Positions 22,501 through 42,584 of a stretch of DNA of 64,000 nucleotides are shown here, piece by piece; position 1 is the stretch's first letter; each line of letters starts with the position of its first letter. This DNA comes from Bryopsis sp. KO-2023. Lineage: Eukaryota > Chlorophyta > Ulvophyceae > Bryopsidales > Bryopsidaceae. Where the stretch lies: positions 7,564,001-7,628,000 of the forward strand of contig BSYQ01000003.1 in assembly GCA_030272585.1 (NCBI GenBank). The letters are read 5' to 3'. The notes beneath the pieces are model-generated. The model was not told where the DNA came from, did not search any database, and saw only the letters and a program-made list of their open reading frames with translations. A program made the position numbers and the translations under genes.

Positions 22501-22902
22501 ACTTTCTATGACGTCTCTGCGACGACTTTCTGTATGCAGCTGAGCAAAACTGGAAAAAACTTGGGTTCAGGAAGCACCTTGGATGCCAAAGTGCTCGCTG
22601 AGTATTGAGAAGAACTTGGGGCGTTCCTCGACGGCCAGAGAGGTCTTGTAATATCTGACGAAGAACGTCAACGCCTCGTCGGGGTACACGCTCCCCGCAA
22701 TACCCCCGCTGTTCGCTTGCAGCCTTATGGCATTCGTCAGCAGAGCTTTCACTTTGGCCTCATCGAATCCTGTCGAGGAGAAGAAAGGTTCCGCTGCACC
22801 CGACAAACTCTCAGTGCTTGAGTACAGCGAAGAGGACAAACTGCCCCACAGGGAAAGGGAACGAATGGTTTGAAGCCTTGGAAAAAGGCTCAACCGCAGC
22901 AT
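19513..22902 (-). CDS. Malonyl-CoA decarboxylase, probably mitochondrial
   Basis: Eleven exons close in phase to 538 residues: 22578-22902, 22338-22394, 21763-21888, 21525-21624, 21327-21408, 20790-20979, 20485-20621, 20152-20330, 19836-19994, 19732-19806 and 19513-19699. The enzyme converts malonyl-CoA to acetyl-CoA and CO2, controlling malonyl-CoA levels. Seen: FVRYYKTSLAVEERPKFFS, GLEFLVDLRGDLLELI, LAEWFNVGLLRLEELTW, EVVHPISSWVDLKKRF, QPLVVLHVAL, VGVFYSISATKPGLSGIEL, TLSPLPNF (the family's catalytic Ser region), DPVAHFHLKNGA (the catalytic His region) and SCGIMVNYTYKLDD. The start MLRLSLFPRLQTIRSLSLWG is Arg/Leu/Ser-rich like a mitochondrial presequence and was preferred over a Met 41 codons upstream. 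There is no obvious C-terminal peroxisomal signal. The 19994 and 21888 acceptors were chosen by phase alone. Confidence 0.92.
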
Positions 22903-25885
22903 CTCAATTCTTTCCCTCCAGAAACAAGCCACTTTTGCCTTGAGTGAGCCTGTTTTGGAATGACTTGTGGGGGGCTTGCCACAAGGAGGTGTACTGTACT
23001 GATGAGGGAATTTTTTTTCTATCATGTGGAAAAAACTTGGCTCAGCTATTGTTTACAATTACTAAAATATGGGGGAAATATATTGAAAAGGGACTGGAGA
23101 AGCAGAGCATTATTTTTTTTCTGTTATTTGAAAAACAATTCAGAGTCAGCAATGTCCTCTGACCTGTTACAAATGCCCAGAGCTCATATATGCCGCTGAA
23201 CCTACCCTTCTGTCTTTGGTCAAAACCCCCAAATCTGCGAAATGAATAATAGATTCGACCAACACCTACCAATTATTGGAGGCCCTCTCACCCACTTGAA
23301 AACAGCGTCTGCCCATACTTTAAAAAACGAAAAAAAAAAGACATCAAACTTCCTTTCCCACCTCTCTTTTCTTGGTGCGTGCTCCAAATAACAGAAAAAA
23401 AAACACCCATCTTCTTTCCTCCTTTTTAAAATCCCAACATGCCTTTCCAAGGAACAAGTGAACAACAATTACACGTGAGAACGTCTTCCATTTGCTTTTC
23501 AATCAGTCATCTTTTTTCTTTTTTTTCATAAAACCATTTAGACACCCTTTCCCCTGCTGTTTCTGCACAAGAATTGGTACAAAACGGGTAAAAAAAAAAT
23601 AAATTCGAACCATAACCCCCTTTTTCTTTTTGTTTTTCCTTTCCTTACCCAATCTCTATTTTTTTTTTTTTGAATCATAGATAAATTCACCACCTCGATA
23701 ACAAAACAAACTGTTGTTTTTACCCCCCAAAAAATGCCAATTTAAAGAAAAAAAAAGGTACATCATGGCCAAATCCCACTGAAAAGGATGACAAATGAGA
23801 AAAGACGGAGGCAACTTGAAAAAGCCTCAAACATTGGCTTGAAACATTGATATTCTTTCTTTTTGTTTGCTTTTTTTTAGATCCTTTTTCTTTTTCCTTT
23901 CATTTTCGCCCCCGAAAAATCCCTTTTTACTGAAAACCACTCTCAATATCGCGAAATCCCCACACGCAAACACTCACACATGCAGTCGACGGTTGGTAAC
24001 CATTGTTCCACAAATCGGGGTCCATTCTGGAGCACACTTAGTTTTCTTTCTTTTCTCACGAGTTCGTTTCTTTTTCTTTTTTTCTCTCTTTGAACCCGAG
24101 TGCTGCCAGGACAGTTTTTTAATGCAATCTTTTTTTTCACCCCCCGAATTTATTGTTTCCCCACAAATTTTTTCATCTTTTTTTTCTCTTTTCCCTTGCG
24201 CAAAAGAAAAACAAATAGAAAGAAAACACCCTCGAAACAACAACATACCACGCTTTCTTTCCCGTCCAACGCAAAAAGTTACGAAGGATCGCCAGTGATC
24301 ACCTCCTTGCTTGGTGAAAAAAAAAGATTTTTTCATGTTGGTTATTTCCCCATAGCGCTGGCCCCCATTTTCGAAAGGGAGGTATAAAAAAAACACACAC
24401 GATTGTGCAGAATGTTACAAAGTGCTACATCTCTTCCGAAAACGAAATCCAAAAAAACCAACCCCGAAAGAATATCCCTCGATTCCACCAAGAACCGAAG
24501 CTAAAAAATCGGCAATCCCAAATTTCCCCACATTTTGGAGAAACAAGCAGAGCAAGCACACGACATCTATGCCAAAACACTGTGCACATTTTGTCCAATA
24601 CAAAGGCTTTTCTCACCTTCCTTTCTTTAAAATCTTTATCCACCTCCCATCCCCTGTAACCCCCTTTCCCCCACTCCTCTTCAAATTCCAAACCCCAGCT
24701 TATCCCAAGACGACGCTTTTTCCCTTTTTTTGCCCCACCCCCCCTCCCCCCCAAAAAAACCCCAAATCTTTTCAACCCCACCCCACCTTCTTCCCCCTGA
24801 TCATTTTAGAAACTCCAATAAACCCCATATCCCCAAAAGTTAAATCCAAGGATATATTTTCAGACACACACACATATTCATAAAACCCATCATTTTGTTT
24901 TTTTGTTCTCTTTTTTAAATTCTTCGTGTCCTTTTTTTTCAGAATCGTACAGTGTGTATACCATATACCTTGGATACAAACACCAGAAATTCTTTGATTT
25001 TTCAAACCAATTTTTTTTTATCACCTTCTTTCACCCTCATTTGGCCACCCATTCCCCGAAAATAAACATCAGCATACATTGTTTTTTCCACATCTCACCC
25101 CCGAAAAAGTAAATCATCCTTCGAAAAGCTGCAATTTCTGAAAGTTGAAATAAAAAAAAGGCCTCAAAATCCACACATAGACCCGTGCGGCAGAATATTT
25201 CACCAAAAAACAGAGCACTGTTCTTGATACACACACACACACGCATACAAATATATGGACACACTCTACTCATAGATGAGGCCCGTTCCCTTCCATCAAC
25301 CACCGCCTCACAACCACTTGACACACTCTCGATTTTCTTTCCCAATGTATAATCCCCGGGTTTTTCTCTTTCTTTGCTTCTCTCTCTCTCTCTTTTACCC
25401 AATCCACCTCAAACCGACCCACCCCCAGCCTCAGTTCACAAGTACTACAAACCACCCCTCGAAAATTCAACCACAACTGTCCCCTGTTTCTTTTTTAACG
25501 AACTGAGCCTGCCATCCTTCCCCACCAAAACCCAATTCCCTCCCCCCGAAACCATCCACCCCACCATTTTTTTTCCAACTGTCCTATAAAACAATTGCTG
25601 TGTGCACGAAAAACAACAGACGTAAAGAAAAATAGGCACGTTTTGCACATAAAAAAAAGCAAATATATCTATCGAACAAAACGAGCAGCATATAATCCAT
25701 CCACAATGCAGGACTTTCCGAGAATTTAAATTCAACTGTTCTTTTTCTCTCTCTTCCTTTCTTTTCTCCCTTTTTATATATCTCTTTTTCTTTTTTCCTC
25801 TTTTTCTTTTTCGTTGTGTTTGTTCCCTGCGCTCTCGTCTGTATATTCCTCGCAAACAGCGGGGGGGATGGAGTGATGGGACTGT
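22903..25885. other. 3-kb G-poor spacer, 3' flank of the helicase gene
   Basis: The plus strand is strikingly C/T/A-rich with many T and C runs and very little G between about 23300 and 25850. Open frames here are low-complexity (Pro/Thr/Phe/Lys) and I judge them non-coding. Read as minus-strand RNA, the sense of both flanking genes, it is G/A-rich. The left 100-200 bp should hold the decarboxylase promoter. Short CA runs occur near 24865 and 25230. Confidence 0.5.
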
Positions 25886-33229
<7,344 letters not shown>

Positions 33230-34903
33230 TCAGTTGCCACCGGATCGGAAGACCTCTACCTGTGTGGCAGCACCGGCCCCGACAGTTACAACTGCTCGGT
33301 CGGGACGGTCACTGACGTTCAGCTTCAAACCCTCAAACACCATGCGGACAGCCTCCTGGAACTCTGGAATGGCCTGGCAAGGTACAATGATTGAATTGCG
33401 ATCCGGTCCAATTGCCTATCACAGAACATCACCAATGAAACTTAACCAACATAACCGCAACCGCACAGCCAGCTTCCCTCCGCCTTCAAGAATGATCCGA
33501 CGTATCAGATGTCTGACGCTTAGTCAGATATTTGTAATTACCTCTGTGATCCTGACAAATTGGCCCCTGTGGTTGGTACCTGGGTCCAGGAAAAATCTCT
33601 TCTGACCAACACGGAGAATCTGGGACCCATTGTCCGCGGACACCAAAGCAGGTGGTGCTGGTCCTGGGCCTACGACTCGTTGATTTCCTCCCACAGTTGC
33701 CTGCTACAGTAAGCAAAAATTACTACGATAACAATTTGTCATTTTTTACTCCTATCTTGCGATTTATTTCACCCCCACCCACCTACATTTGGCTGCCTTG
33801 CACTACTAACCCCTGACCAAACCCCACTTTTCCTCACTTAAAGACTTTGTGCTGTTTTGTTCTACCACAGTGCAGGCCCGCAGGTGGTTCTGCCAAGCTT
33901 CGCTGCCTGTTTCTATCTTAACTATGTACCCACTTGCTCCGCCTTGAAACTCTCCTTTTCCTGTAGTGATAGCCAATCCGCGACACCTACGTCTAGCACT
34001 GGCGGGAGATCAGTTGGTGGCACCACGTGGCCCGAAAGCTGCGCTTCTGCTGCATAGATCCTCGACAGCGTGTCGCGAAAGTTGGCCCAACCTGTCAGAC
34101 CAGCTCCTCCCGAAGGGATGATCAGGGAACTTCGACCACGAGGCCTGCAGGATTTCAGCGCAACACTCGTCACTGACAGGGACAAGAGGATTTGCTGTCC
34201 ACGGTGAATCTTATCAATAGCCACGTAACGACCATCCACGAGAGCCCAGAAAACAGGAAGGGTGTCCACGGTGGACGACCCTTTCTTGAGCGGTCGTTTC
34301 GACTCTTGGCGGGAAAAACGACATCGACTCACCCTGCTCCGCTTTCCGAAACCCTCAAGAAACGACCACGAGGATTCTCCCCAACGTCGAAGAAAAACAC
34401 TTTGTTCTCGATAGGCAGCTCTTTGTTCACAGGACCCCTGCGAGTAATACCCGAGTTGTGAGATCGGCGTCCTTGACGCGCGCAGCTTGAAATCTGGCAT
34501 TTTCAGGGGAAAAAAGACCTAGCTGGACATCCGACCAAAGCGTTGAAACCTCACCCAGGCTCGTTAGTGCCGCCAGCGTAATAATGGAAGAGCTCGACGA
34601 ACCAAGAAATCCCCGCGGAAGGTACGATGATCGTCGAGCGCTCGCGGTTGTTACCCTTCTCGGAGACCTTCAAATAACGTCCTCGGGCATTCTCCTTGAG
34701 ATCCAAGTAAAACAACTTGCTCTCCACCTGCGCCAGAAAACAAAAATCCGGTCCTGTACAGCAAAGAAATCCACCCCAGGTGGCAGGAAAGCGAAATGAC
34801 GCGACAACCAACCGATGCGCCAGCATAACCGCACCCTCAGCGTTTCCGAGCAAAGCTCTTTATCGCCACGAGTAACGTCATCGATGTTAGCCACACCGTC
34901 CAT
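33230..34903 (-). CDS. PUR-alpha-type single-stranded nucleic-acid-binding protein
   Basis: Six exons close in phase to 317 residues: 34835-34903, 34555-34727, 34333-34485, 33934-34144, 33542-33703 and 33230-33415. The family binds purine-rich single-stranded DNA and RNA and acts in transcription and mRNA transport. Three PUR repeats are visible. Repeat 1 has LFYLDLKENARGRYLKVSE and RSTIIVPSAGISWFVELF. Repeat 2 has VFFFDVGENPRGRFLRVSE and RSSLIIPSGGAGLTGWANF. Repeat 3 has RFFLDPGTNHRGQFVRITE and DRNSIIVPCQAIPEFQEAV. The tail after repeat 3 is VTVGAGAATQVEVFRSGGN. The start MDGVANIDDVTRG matches the short leader of plant orthologues. The acceptor at 34485 was picked because it alone keeps the frame. 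It is head to head with the NAD kinase region. Confidence 0.94.
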
Positions 34904-37180
34904 TCTCCGCCCGAGCGATGCAGTCGAACTCGAATCTAGAATCTCCCAACTAACGGGCAATTACGAAGCTCGTCCCTTCTCTACCCTAACCAAGCCCCGA
35001 AGCAGCGTTTTGATACAGCGCAACGAGCGAACGGGCCACAGTCCACAATAAGCGCCCACCGGCCAAACCCACGACTCTACGACTCAACTCGACCTCGGTT
35101 TGCAAACCACAGCCAACCCCCGTACACCTGTGAGATGATATCGAAACAAACGTTCTGCAGTTGAGTTTTATGGAGTGACACCAGGCGCGATGTTTGGACG
35201 TCTCGTCGACGAAACGGAGCTGACAAGGATTGGTAGGACAGAGGTGCACAAGATGGGTTTTAGTGGGGGCGAAGGGGAAAATCTGAAGTTTCACCTCTGG
35301 GTGGTCCTGTCTCAAACCTTGGACAGCGAAGAAATGCTGTGAGTCAGACTGGTCGGCGCAACGGTCCAACATACGGAACCCCGGGTTCAGTCCCTCAACA
35401 CACCCAAAGCGATGGCCAAAGCCTCTACATGATCACGCGACAAGACCCACCCACCCGATCAATCGACAAGTTGGCTGTTTGTTGTCCTGCTTGTCGACCG
35501 ATCGATGGATTGATGGAGGCTGAAGGCTGAAGGTTCGACTTGCTGTTGCGGCTTGTCTTTCCTTGATGTTCTTGAGTTGGTCGGTTCTCCCTTTTCTCGA
35601 GGGTTGAAACTCCAACAAACTAATTTAGAATGCCTGCTCGAATCATTGAGTGAAGGTATGGCTGGACAACTTTTGTTGTCTGGATTTTTCGTATGTCAAA
35701 TCCCTAATGTGAATGGGAGAAAGCAAGGCAAAAAACAGCGATTCAAAAACCACAAGTCAGAAGTTGCCTCAACAACATGAAAAATCACTTTTACACAAGT
35801 CCACCTTTATTGAACACCCCATCAAGGTAAAGCCAAAACATGTCTCAACCCCTTTGGAAGATATGGTGTCAATTGAGATAAAAGCGCCTTGAAAAAGGGG
35901 GTTGAGATGCTTCAGCTTCATTGCCAAAGCAGGACCGCCACTTCAAACGTAAGGCTACACTGCGATAGCCACCACCGCAGTGACTAAAAAAATGCATGCT
36001 CCACTGAGCCCCTCATCTAATGTTCGAAGCAATTCAATGCTTTGACAGAGAGAGGACAAAGACCTGTACGAAGACATAGATATCCTCACCTTTTTTTTCC
36101 AACCCCAAATCAACTGTAGAGAAATGATGGCAACACAAACCTGAAAATGATTAAACAGATACTTCAATCAAAGCTGAAGAAACATGGCATATGTATTCCT
36201 GCTGGGTACATGTGGATCTGATGTGAGCCTCACAGCAGTTCAAAATCAGATGTGGTGGAATCATGTACTTTCACTTACCCATGTTCTCATCAAATCAAAA
36301 CGTTCACCACTAATTGCCACTAATTACTGTCGCAAGCCCAAAAGAAAAGCTGAGAACAAAAGAACCCAGACAAAAAAGCCGGAAACATCTAGGAAGTGTG
36401 GGGGATGTGGGGCGAAAACGAAAGGCCTCCAAGATACGAATCCAAAGTGAATCCTGACGCAAGTACAACAAAGGTATGGTCCACCAGCGCATCAACGTGG
36501 CAAATCTGCCACAAAACATGTAAGACCAGAATTCGTTCGCAAAGGGTCGAAAACCGGAAGGGAACACTGTCGGCCGTTTTGACATGCGTGGCCTCGTCCG
36601 GAGCACTATTGGCGGTGGCTCCTCGGTCGGAAAGCACCATGCCTCCGACCGAACCTGCGTTCGCGTTTGTTGCGAACTGAAACCAAGGAGTCGGAGCCAC
36701 GAGGTGGCCAGCGTATCGAACCCAACTGCCCAACCTCACTCGTTAAGCAACAATGGAAACGAAGCCAGCGTGGGACTGAGGTCTCAGAACGGAACGCACG
36801 CGATTGTAACGGAGAAGGCTGAGAAGCTGAGGCGAGTGTTTTGCGGGGGTGACGTCACTTTCTCCTTACTTTTCTTGGGTTGGCGAGTTGCATAGGTTCA
36901 TCGAATATTTACGAGGAAGCCACCCTCTCAGGAACTATAGAATCGTAAAATATCATCCCCAAATGGTTGATATTGCCTGAGCAGAGAAGTGGAATGGAAA
37001 ATGGAAATCAAAATTGAAGTGCTTGTGTACAGCCCGTATTGTAAATCTGTTCAAAAAAAGGAGGTTCAGATTTGCTTGGTACATAGAGAGTCAATTGCAC
37101 TTCATATGCTGCTTTGCGGAGACAGGTCCTGACCAGAACTGTAACTTTTTGACACAGTCCCACAAAGAAAGCTGATTTAG
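34904..37180. other. Spacer between PUR-alpha and NAD kinase; may hide 5' exons of the kinase
   Basis: Contains the PUR-alpha promoter and probably upstream exons of NAD kinase that I could not identify. Frames at 36389-36739 (-) and 36396-36895 (+) overlap one another and show no family. A 70-codon minus frame at 35955-36167 ends in a hydrophobic segment (ACIFLVTAVVAIAV) and might be a terminal exon of something unrecognised. Confidence 0.4.
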
Positions 37181-39880
37181 TCATCGTGAGGACGGATGGG
37201 ATCAGTTGCAGTCGTGAAGCTGTAAATGGTAAGCTTGTGCATCCCTTGTTCTTTTTTGTTTTTTGGAATTTATTTTGTAAAGGTCGAAAAGTTCACTGCA
37301 TGAATTAAAAAAAAAGTGAGGGACTAAGATTCCTGTTAAGATTCATATTGAGGTGCAATGGTGTGCAGAAAATGCGTCTTTTGGATAAAGACAGGGAAAG
37401 GCCTTCCTTTTAACAGATTCTTTCTGGTTTCTTGACGTTTAGGCACTGGCAGTTTGGTGTTTGACTCGACAAGCACCCATCAGCATTTACTTGTATGGAA
37501 GACCAGGCCAAAGTGGTGAGCAGCCACTCATCCAATCAAGTCTCGAAACATTCCCCCAATAAAAAAAAAGACCACACATTTTTAACCCTCAATAGTGATA
37601 ACTGAAATGAATCGAATCGACACTCACGCTAAATTCCATGCTCAAATATTGACCTCAAAGAAAGGTTGGGGGTTCTGAGAATTGTATTTGCAATGTTGCA
37701 GTGTCATGGTGATTAAAAAGTTTGGACCTGAGTTGATGGATGAGGTGAGTTGTGTTTGGTGACCCTTGCATCACTTTTTTTGTCCTGTTAGAATAATATG
37801 AAGGCATTTTTCTGTTAGGCCCCAGGGACAAATGAGAAAAGCAACTGCTGCTGCATTCCCCCACATGTGTGAATATCATTTTCCTTTCACATATCCAGAC
37901 GTCCAGATTTGTGACGTCGTTTTCAGTAGCTGTTTGCTTTTCTTGACCGCCTGTGTATGGAATTTCACTGTCCAATTTTTTGGGGGTAAATTTCAAGAAA
38001 AGGTAAATTTCAAAAAAGGACGAAAACCGATGAAATGAAACGATATTGTTTGTTTGTTTTTTTGGTTCGCAGTTTCTAAAGGCACTGAGACATTTACAAA
38101 AACTGATGATGACTGTGGTTGTCGAACCTGACATGTATGCGCATGTGACAGCCAATCACCCTGACATGGATTTTGTTCGTACATTTGACAATGAAGAAAT
38201 GGACAAGTGAGGGCAACCCCAGAAATCAAACGAAACAGAACCCATTGCATCCTCCCTACTTTCTCAAATTGGCATTATAGCAATTTATTTTAACTCATAG
38301 TTTCATGAACAGACAGAAATTGGCTCATTTGACCCATGCAGTAGGACAGGTTTGTGTTGAGGGGGAGATATCTGTTCTGTTGATGAACAGAGGCTCCTTG
38401 AGTTGGTGGTGAAGAAGAGAATATGTTTGGGACTTGGTGCACACAGTTTGTTCAGATTGCTTGTTGTTTGGTTATGTTGAGGGGGGCTCATGGACTCTGT
38501 CAAATTCCCCTCCTTCAGGTTGTGTCACTTTGTGGACTTCATTGTCTGCCTCGGTGGAGATGGGGTCATATTGCATGCCGCCCACATGTTCAGAAAATGC
38601 ATGCCCCCAGTAAGTAATTTCAATGACAAAAAAAACATCGTTTCCACCTTCGACAAACCATGGATACCCACCTGATTCAATAACACCCAAAAAGTGGGAC
38701 TGCATTTTCCTGTTGAAATCGTCATATTGTGCCTGTGGTTGTATGTCAGTACAAAAACAGAAATCACAAAAACAAAAATGCAAAAATCAGAGTCAGTACA
38801 AAAGTCTAGATCCCATTCCTGTAGTTTTTTTCATTTGGTTTTATGTGTTTTACTGTGGGTTCATCCAGGTAATCTCCTTCCATTTGGGCTCGCTGGGTTT
38901 TCTCACAAACCACAGATTCGAGGAGTTTGAGATGGATTTAAATAATGTGGTCTATGGCTCTGCGGACACCAGCATTTGTGCCATGCCAGGCATGTTCAGT
39001 GCTGGCATAATGATCACCCTTCGAATGAGACTGACATGCACCATTCAACGACGGGGATCCAACGAGGAGAAGCGTCATTTTGAATGTCTCAATGAAGTGG
39101 TGGTGGACCGTGGTGCGAGCCCCTATCTCACCAACATCGAATGCTACGAACGTGGCAGACTAATTACTAGGGTGCGTGGAATCTCGGAGTGAAGATGCCT
39201 TCGCGTCCAAATCCATGTTTCAGAACGAAAAATGCCGAAAAAATGGGTTTGAGAATGAATTTGTCATGTATCCCACACAATATGAAATGGACTTTGCTGC
39301 TACAGCGGGGGGGAGGAGGTTTTGTCACTGACATGGACGAAAATTTGGGGTGTGGAGTTCAGGTTCAGGCAGATGGTGTGATTCTCGCAACCCCAACAGG
39401 GAGCACAGCTTACTCTGTGGCTGCTGGTGGATCCATGGTTCATCCCAATGTCCCTGCCATACTGATGACCCCGATTTGTCCACATTCTTTGACTTTCCGC
39501 CCAGTAATCCTTCCGGACTACGCAGAAATTGAGTTGAAGGTGAGATGGCACACATCGCACCATCTGAGTGAATGTGACATGGATCACAGGAGATTTTTTC
39601 GAGAAAAACCCTGAAGTTTGTCTGGACAACTGACAAAATCATCGGTCTGACATATGTTTGTGTGGTACAGATCCCTGATATTTCTCGATCGCAAGGTTGG
39701 GTCAGTTTTGACGGTCGAGAGCGACAAGAACTCCAGAGAGGAGATGCTGTCAAGGTGAGAATGAGCCGCCACCCCGTCCCGACCATCAGTGCTGAAGATC
39801 AAACTGGGGATTGGTTCAGCAGCCTGGAGAGGTGTTTTGGCTGGAATGATCGCCTCCAACAGAAGCCCCTCAGTGGTTAG
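37181..39880 (+). CDS. NAD(H) kinase, plant NADK2-like catalytic region, 5' end unresolved
   Basis: Eight exons join in phase: 37181-37228, 37443-37515, 37702-37744, 38073-38206, 38519-38609, 38869-39171, 39363-39539 and 39671-39880; 358 residues visible. It phosphorylates NAD (or NADH) with ATP to make NADP(H). Seen: [29 protein letters not shown], the catalytic [44 protein letters not shown], the nucleotide-binding [36 protein letters not shown] and WVSFDGR. The tail [24 protein letters not shown] is very close to plant plastid NADK2. The first listed exon enters in mid-codon, so at least one upstream exon exists. The long regulatory N-terminus of land-plant NADK2 was not found in the 2.3 kb upstream. 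Confidence 0.93.
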
Positions 39881-42584
39881 CTAAGCTCCAATTTGAGGGT
39901 GAATGTTGTCTATCATATTCCACATGATTCATGGCATCGATTAGTCATCATATCTTACATGTAAATACGCATGGACTGAGTTGTTAGACAGATATCCCTA
40001 CAAGGGATGTGCCTTTTTTTTATATGGCTTTTGAGTAAACGAATAGAAAGTGGGGCAAGGGGGGAGGGGGGGGTTGGGAAGAAAATCGATTCGATTCTTT
40101 CAGCAATGTGGAGTATTGAGAGAGCGCGTATATTATGTGCTGATGGCTGGAGCTGTTGATAACTTCTTGCATTTGAGAGGTGAAGATTTGACCGCTGTAA
40201 CAAGACTTGAGGATTTGCCTTTGAGCTTTGTACATAGATTCGTTCAGCAGAGGGGTGCTGGGGTGAGTGTGATATTTTCCTCGCTAAGTCTGTTGGAAAT
40301 TTGTTGTGTGTTGGCTTACGGGGAGTAAGAAAAGGGGGGTACGAAAAGAGGTCGAAGTTGTGATTGATTGTTGGGCGAATTGGGATATGGGGATTTGTTG
40401 AATCTGTGACAGAAATATGGTTTCAATGATGTTGAAAATGATGTTGCAGTGGGACTGTAGTCGCCACAATACTCATACAGCAGGTGCCTGTGGGGCAGTG
40501 CAAGTGGCAAACTGTGTATTTGTTGAGCTCAATGTTTTTTCCTCAAACTCAAGCACAGGTCCATCTGTGTTACGGTGCCTTAATAGAGGAGCAAAAGCCG
40601 ATTGTTATCTATTAAAATATATACCTTCTTTCTCATCTTCCTATTTTTGCCCCAATGCGTGACACTGAGATTTCACACAGGACAATTTGTATCAGTGATG
40701 TCACAAATCGTCGCAGGTCCCACCAGGTCTTCTGAGAATGAATGAATGTAACACAAGTGAAGCAATCATCCATCTTTTGCAACCCTTCAAAAAATAAATG
40801 GATGGATGGATGGATGGATGGATGGGTTAGTACGGAGGGGGTGGGGGAAATCCATGATGATATTTCAGCTATCTGCCCACAGAATCTACAAAGTGTCAGC
40901 GTTTCAAAAAATAATATAGAAAAATACGGGTCTTGTGAATTGGCCAAGTGACTCTCAGTTGTTCAATCCACGAGAACACATATTACTATGTATTCACCAT
41001 TGATTGGAAGAAATGATGATTGTTCCTTTGGGGCGGAATTTTCCGGCCCCTACTAGTGGAGTTGTTCTTGAGAGCTCATTATTTCTACTTTTTTGACACC
41101 AACCTAAACATTAACCAATGCAAAACAAAAGAAGTCACTGTTCCTTCACTACCACCATAAGCACGTAGTTCAATTTGCCGCTGATTGAGCTACCTGGGCA
41201 ATGGTAGTGTCGCATTACACATAGTGACCCACCAATAAAAGCCTCCCGCTGGGAATTGAATTGTGTTTACGATCTGAATCCACAAATTTCTGACGAGTTT
41301 TTTTTTTTTCAGTGCATCACATGTCGAAATTGTTCGATTGTACATTGATGTCATTTCAAAGACACCAGTGCATGTGTTGTGTTTCTTCTTGCGGCATTAT
41401 GGTTACATTGATTCTAATTTTTGCGCCCTGAATGAATTTAAAAAAGTAGTGCCTGATGCACATCCAAAATTCAAATCTCCACTCACCAGTATGAAAATTT
41501 GGCCAACCCACAGGAGTTGAAGTGACTCCACCTCAGATCCTTGTGATCACTGCATTCAATTCAATGAAACTAGGAAATCCATGCTTGAAACGATGCCCTA
41601 CCAATTGTAGGTCTCATCAACCAAAAATAGTACGATCAACCTTTCGTTTCCATTTTTTGTGAATTGAGGTGTGCTTTTTTTCAGGCAAGCTTCTCTTTTC
41701 TCTAACAAAGGGAGAAATCGCAACACTTTATTGCAGTATTTCTCAACTTACCTCACGAGCTTTTAGTTTTGTTCTAAGCTGAATTTTACAAAACTAATAA
41801 TATTCCATTCCCAATATTCCCTCAAATTGAAGTTTGGACTCTTTCAGAAACTGATTTTCATTTTCTCCAATTAACGTTCCCTTTCACCCGAATACCTGAT
41901 GATGAGAGAAGAAAGTGGCCAGCCTCCAAAAGTGATCAACGATCGATCAGTCTTCAGAATTCACCTTCGCAACAAGCCACAAATAATATTTTTCGCGATC
42001 GTGACTTCACGGGTCTCCGCAAAGCTTCCGACCAACCGCTGCACCCCCGCCCCCAACAATGAAAAGGCGCAGATCGCTTCTCCGCGACAAAAAACGGGGG
42101 GGAAACCTCGGAGGAAATCTTCATCATCATCCAACCGTCACTCACCAAAAAGAAAACACAAAGAAAAGTAACGTAACCGAAGTGTACGAATTCCACAGTT
42201 CCCCAGAATCCCACTGGCTCGTCCCGTCAGGTTACATGACAATGGACTTGGCGGGCTGGTTCTACTTTGCGGGTTACTTTTGGGCTTTGGGCCTGGTCTC
42301 GCATTTTTTTCCGTTGGGCACCTTTGCGCGTCAACGCAGAGAAGTCCCGAACCCCACGTGTGCCCCATACAGACTTGACTTCCGGGGTGCAGCGTTCGTT
42401 TGTTAATTTCCAGCCAGCCTGGGCGTGGTGTTGATATATTTTCGCCGAGTCTTCCGTTTATTTCTGTTGGGGAATAAGCCAAAAGGAAAAAAACAACGAA
42501 CAGAGAAGAGATTTGACGCAAAAAGATAGGGTCTGGTTTTTTTATTATCTCTTTCGGGTGCCCTGCGGGGCTGGCGATAAAGTT
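39881..42584. other. 2.7-kb spacer downstream of NAD kinase
   Basis: No supported gene. Just after the kinase the plus strand is G-rich (run near 40051-40080). The end of the stretch should contain the promoter and 5' leader of the methyltransferase gene. Short frames near 40050-40328 and 41899-42171 have no recognisable similarity. Confidence 0.45.
40798..40825. repeat. ATGG tetranucleotide microsatellite, 7 units
   Basis: Seven perfect ATGG units in the spacer downstream of NAD kinase. Likely length-polymorphic; no function is indicated. Confidence 0.9.

Noticed and set aside
24422-24883. 153-codon plus-strand frame rich in Pro, Lys and Phe
   Set aside because: Arises from C/T/A-only low-complexity DNA; no domain and no plausible splice context.
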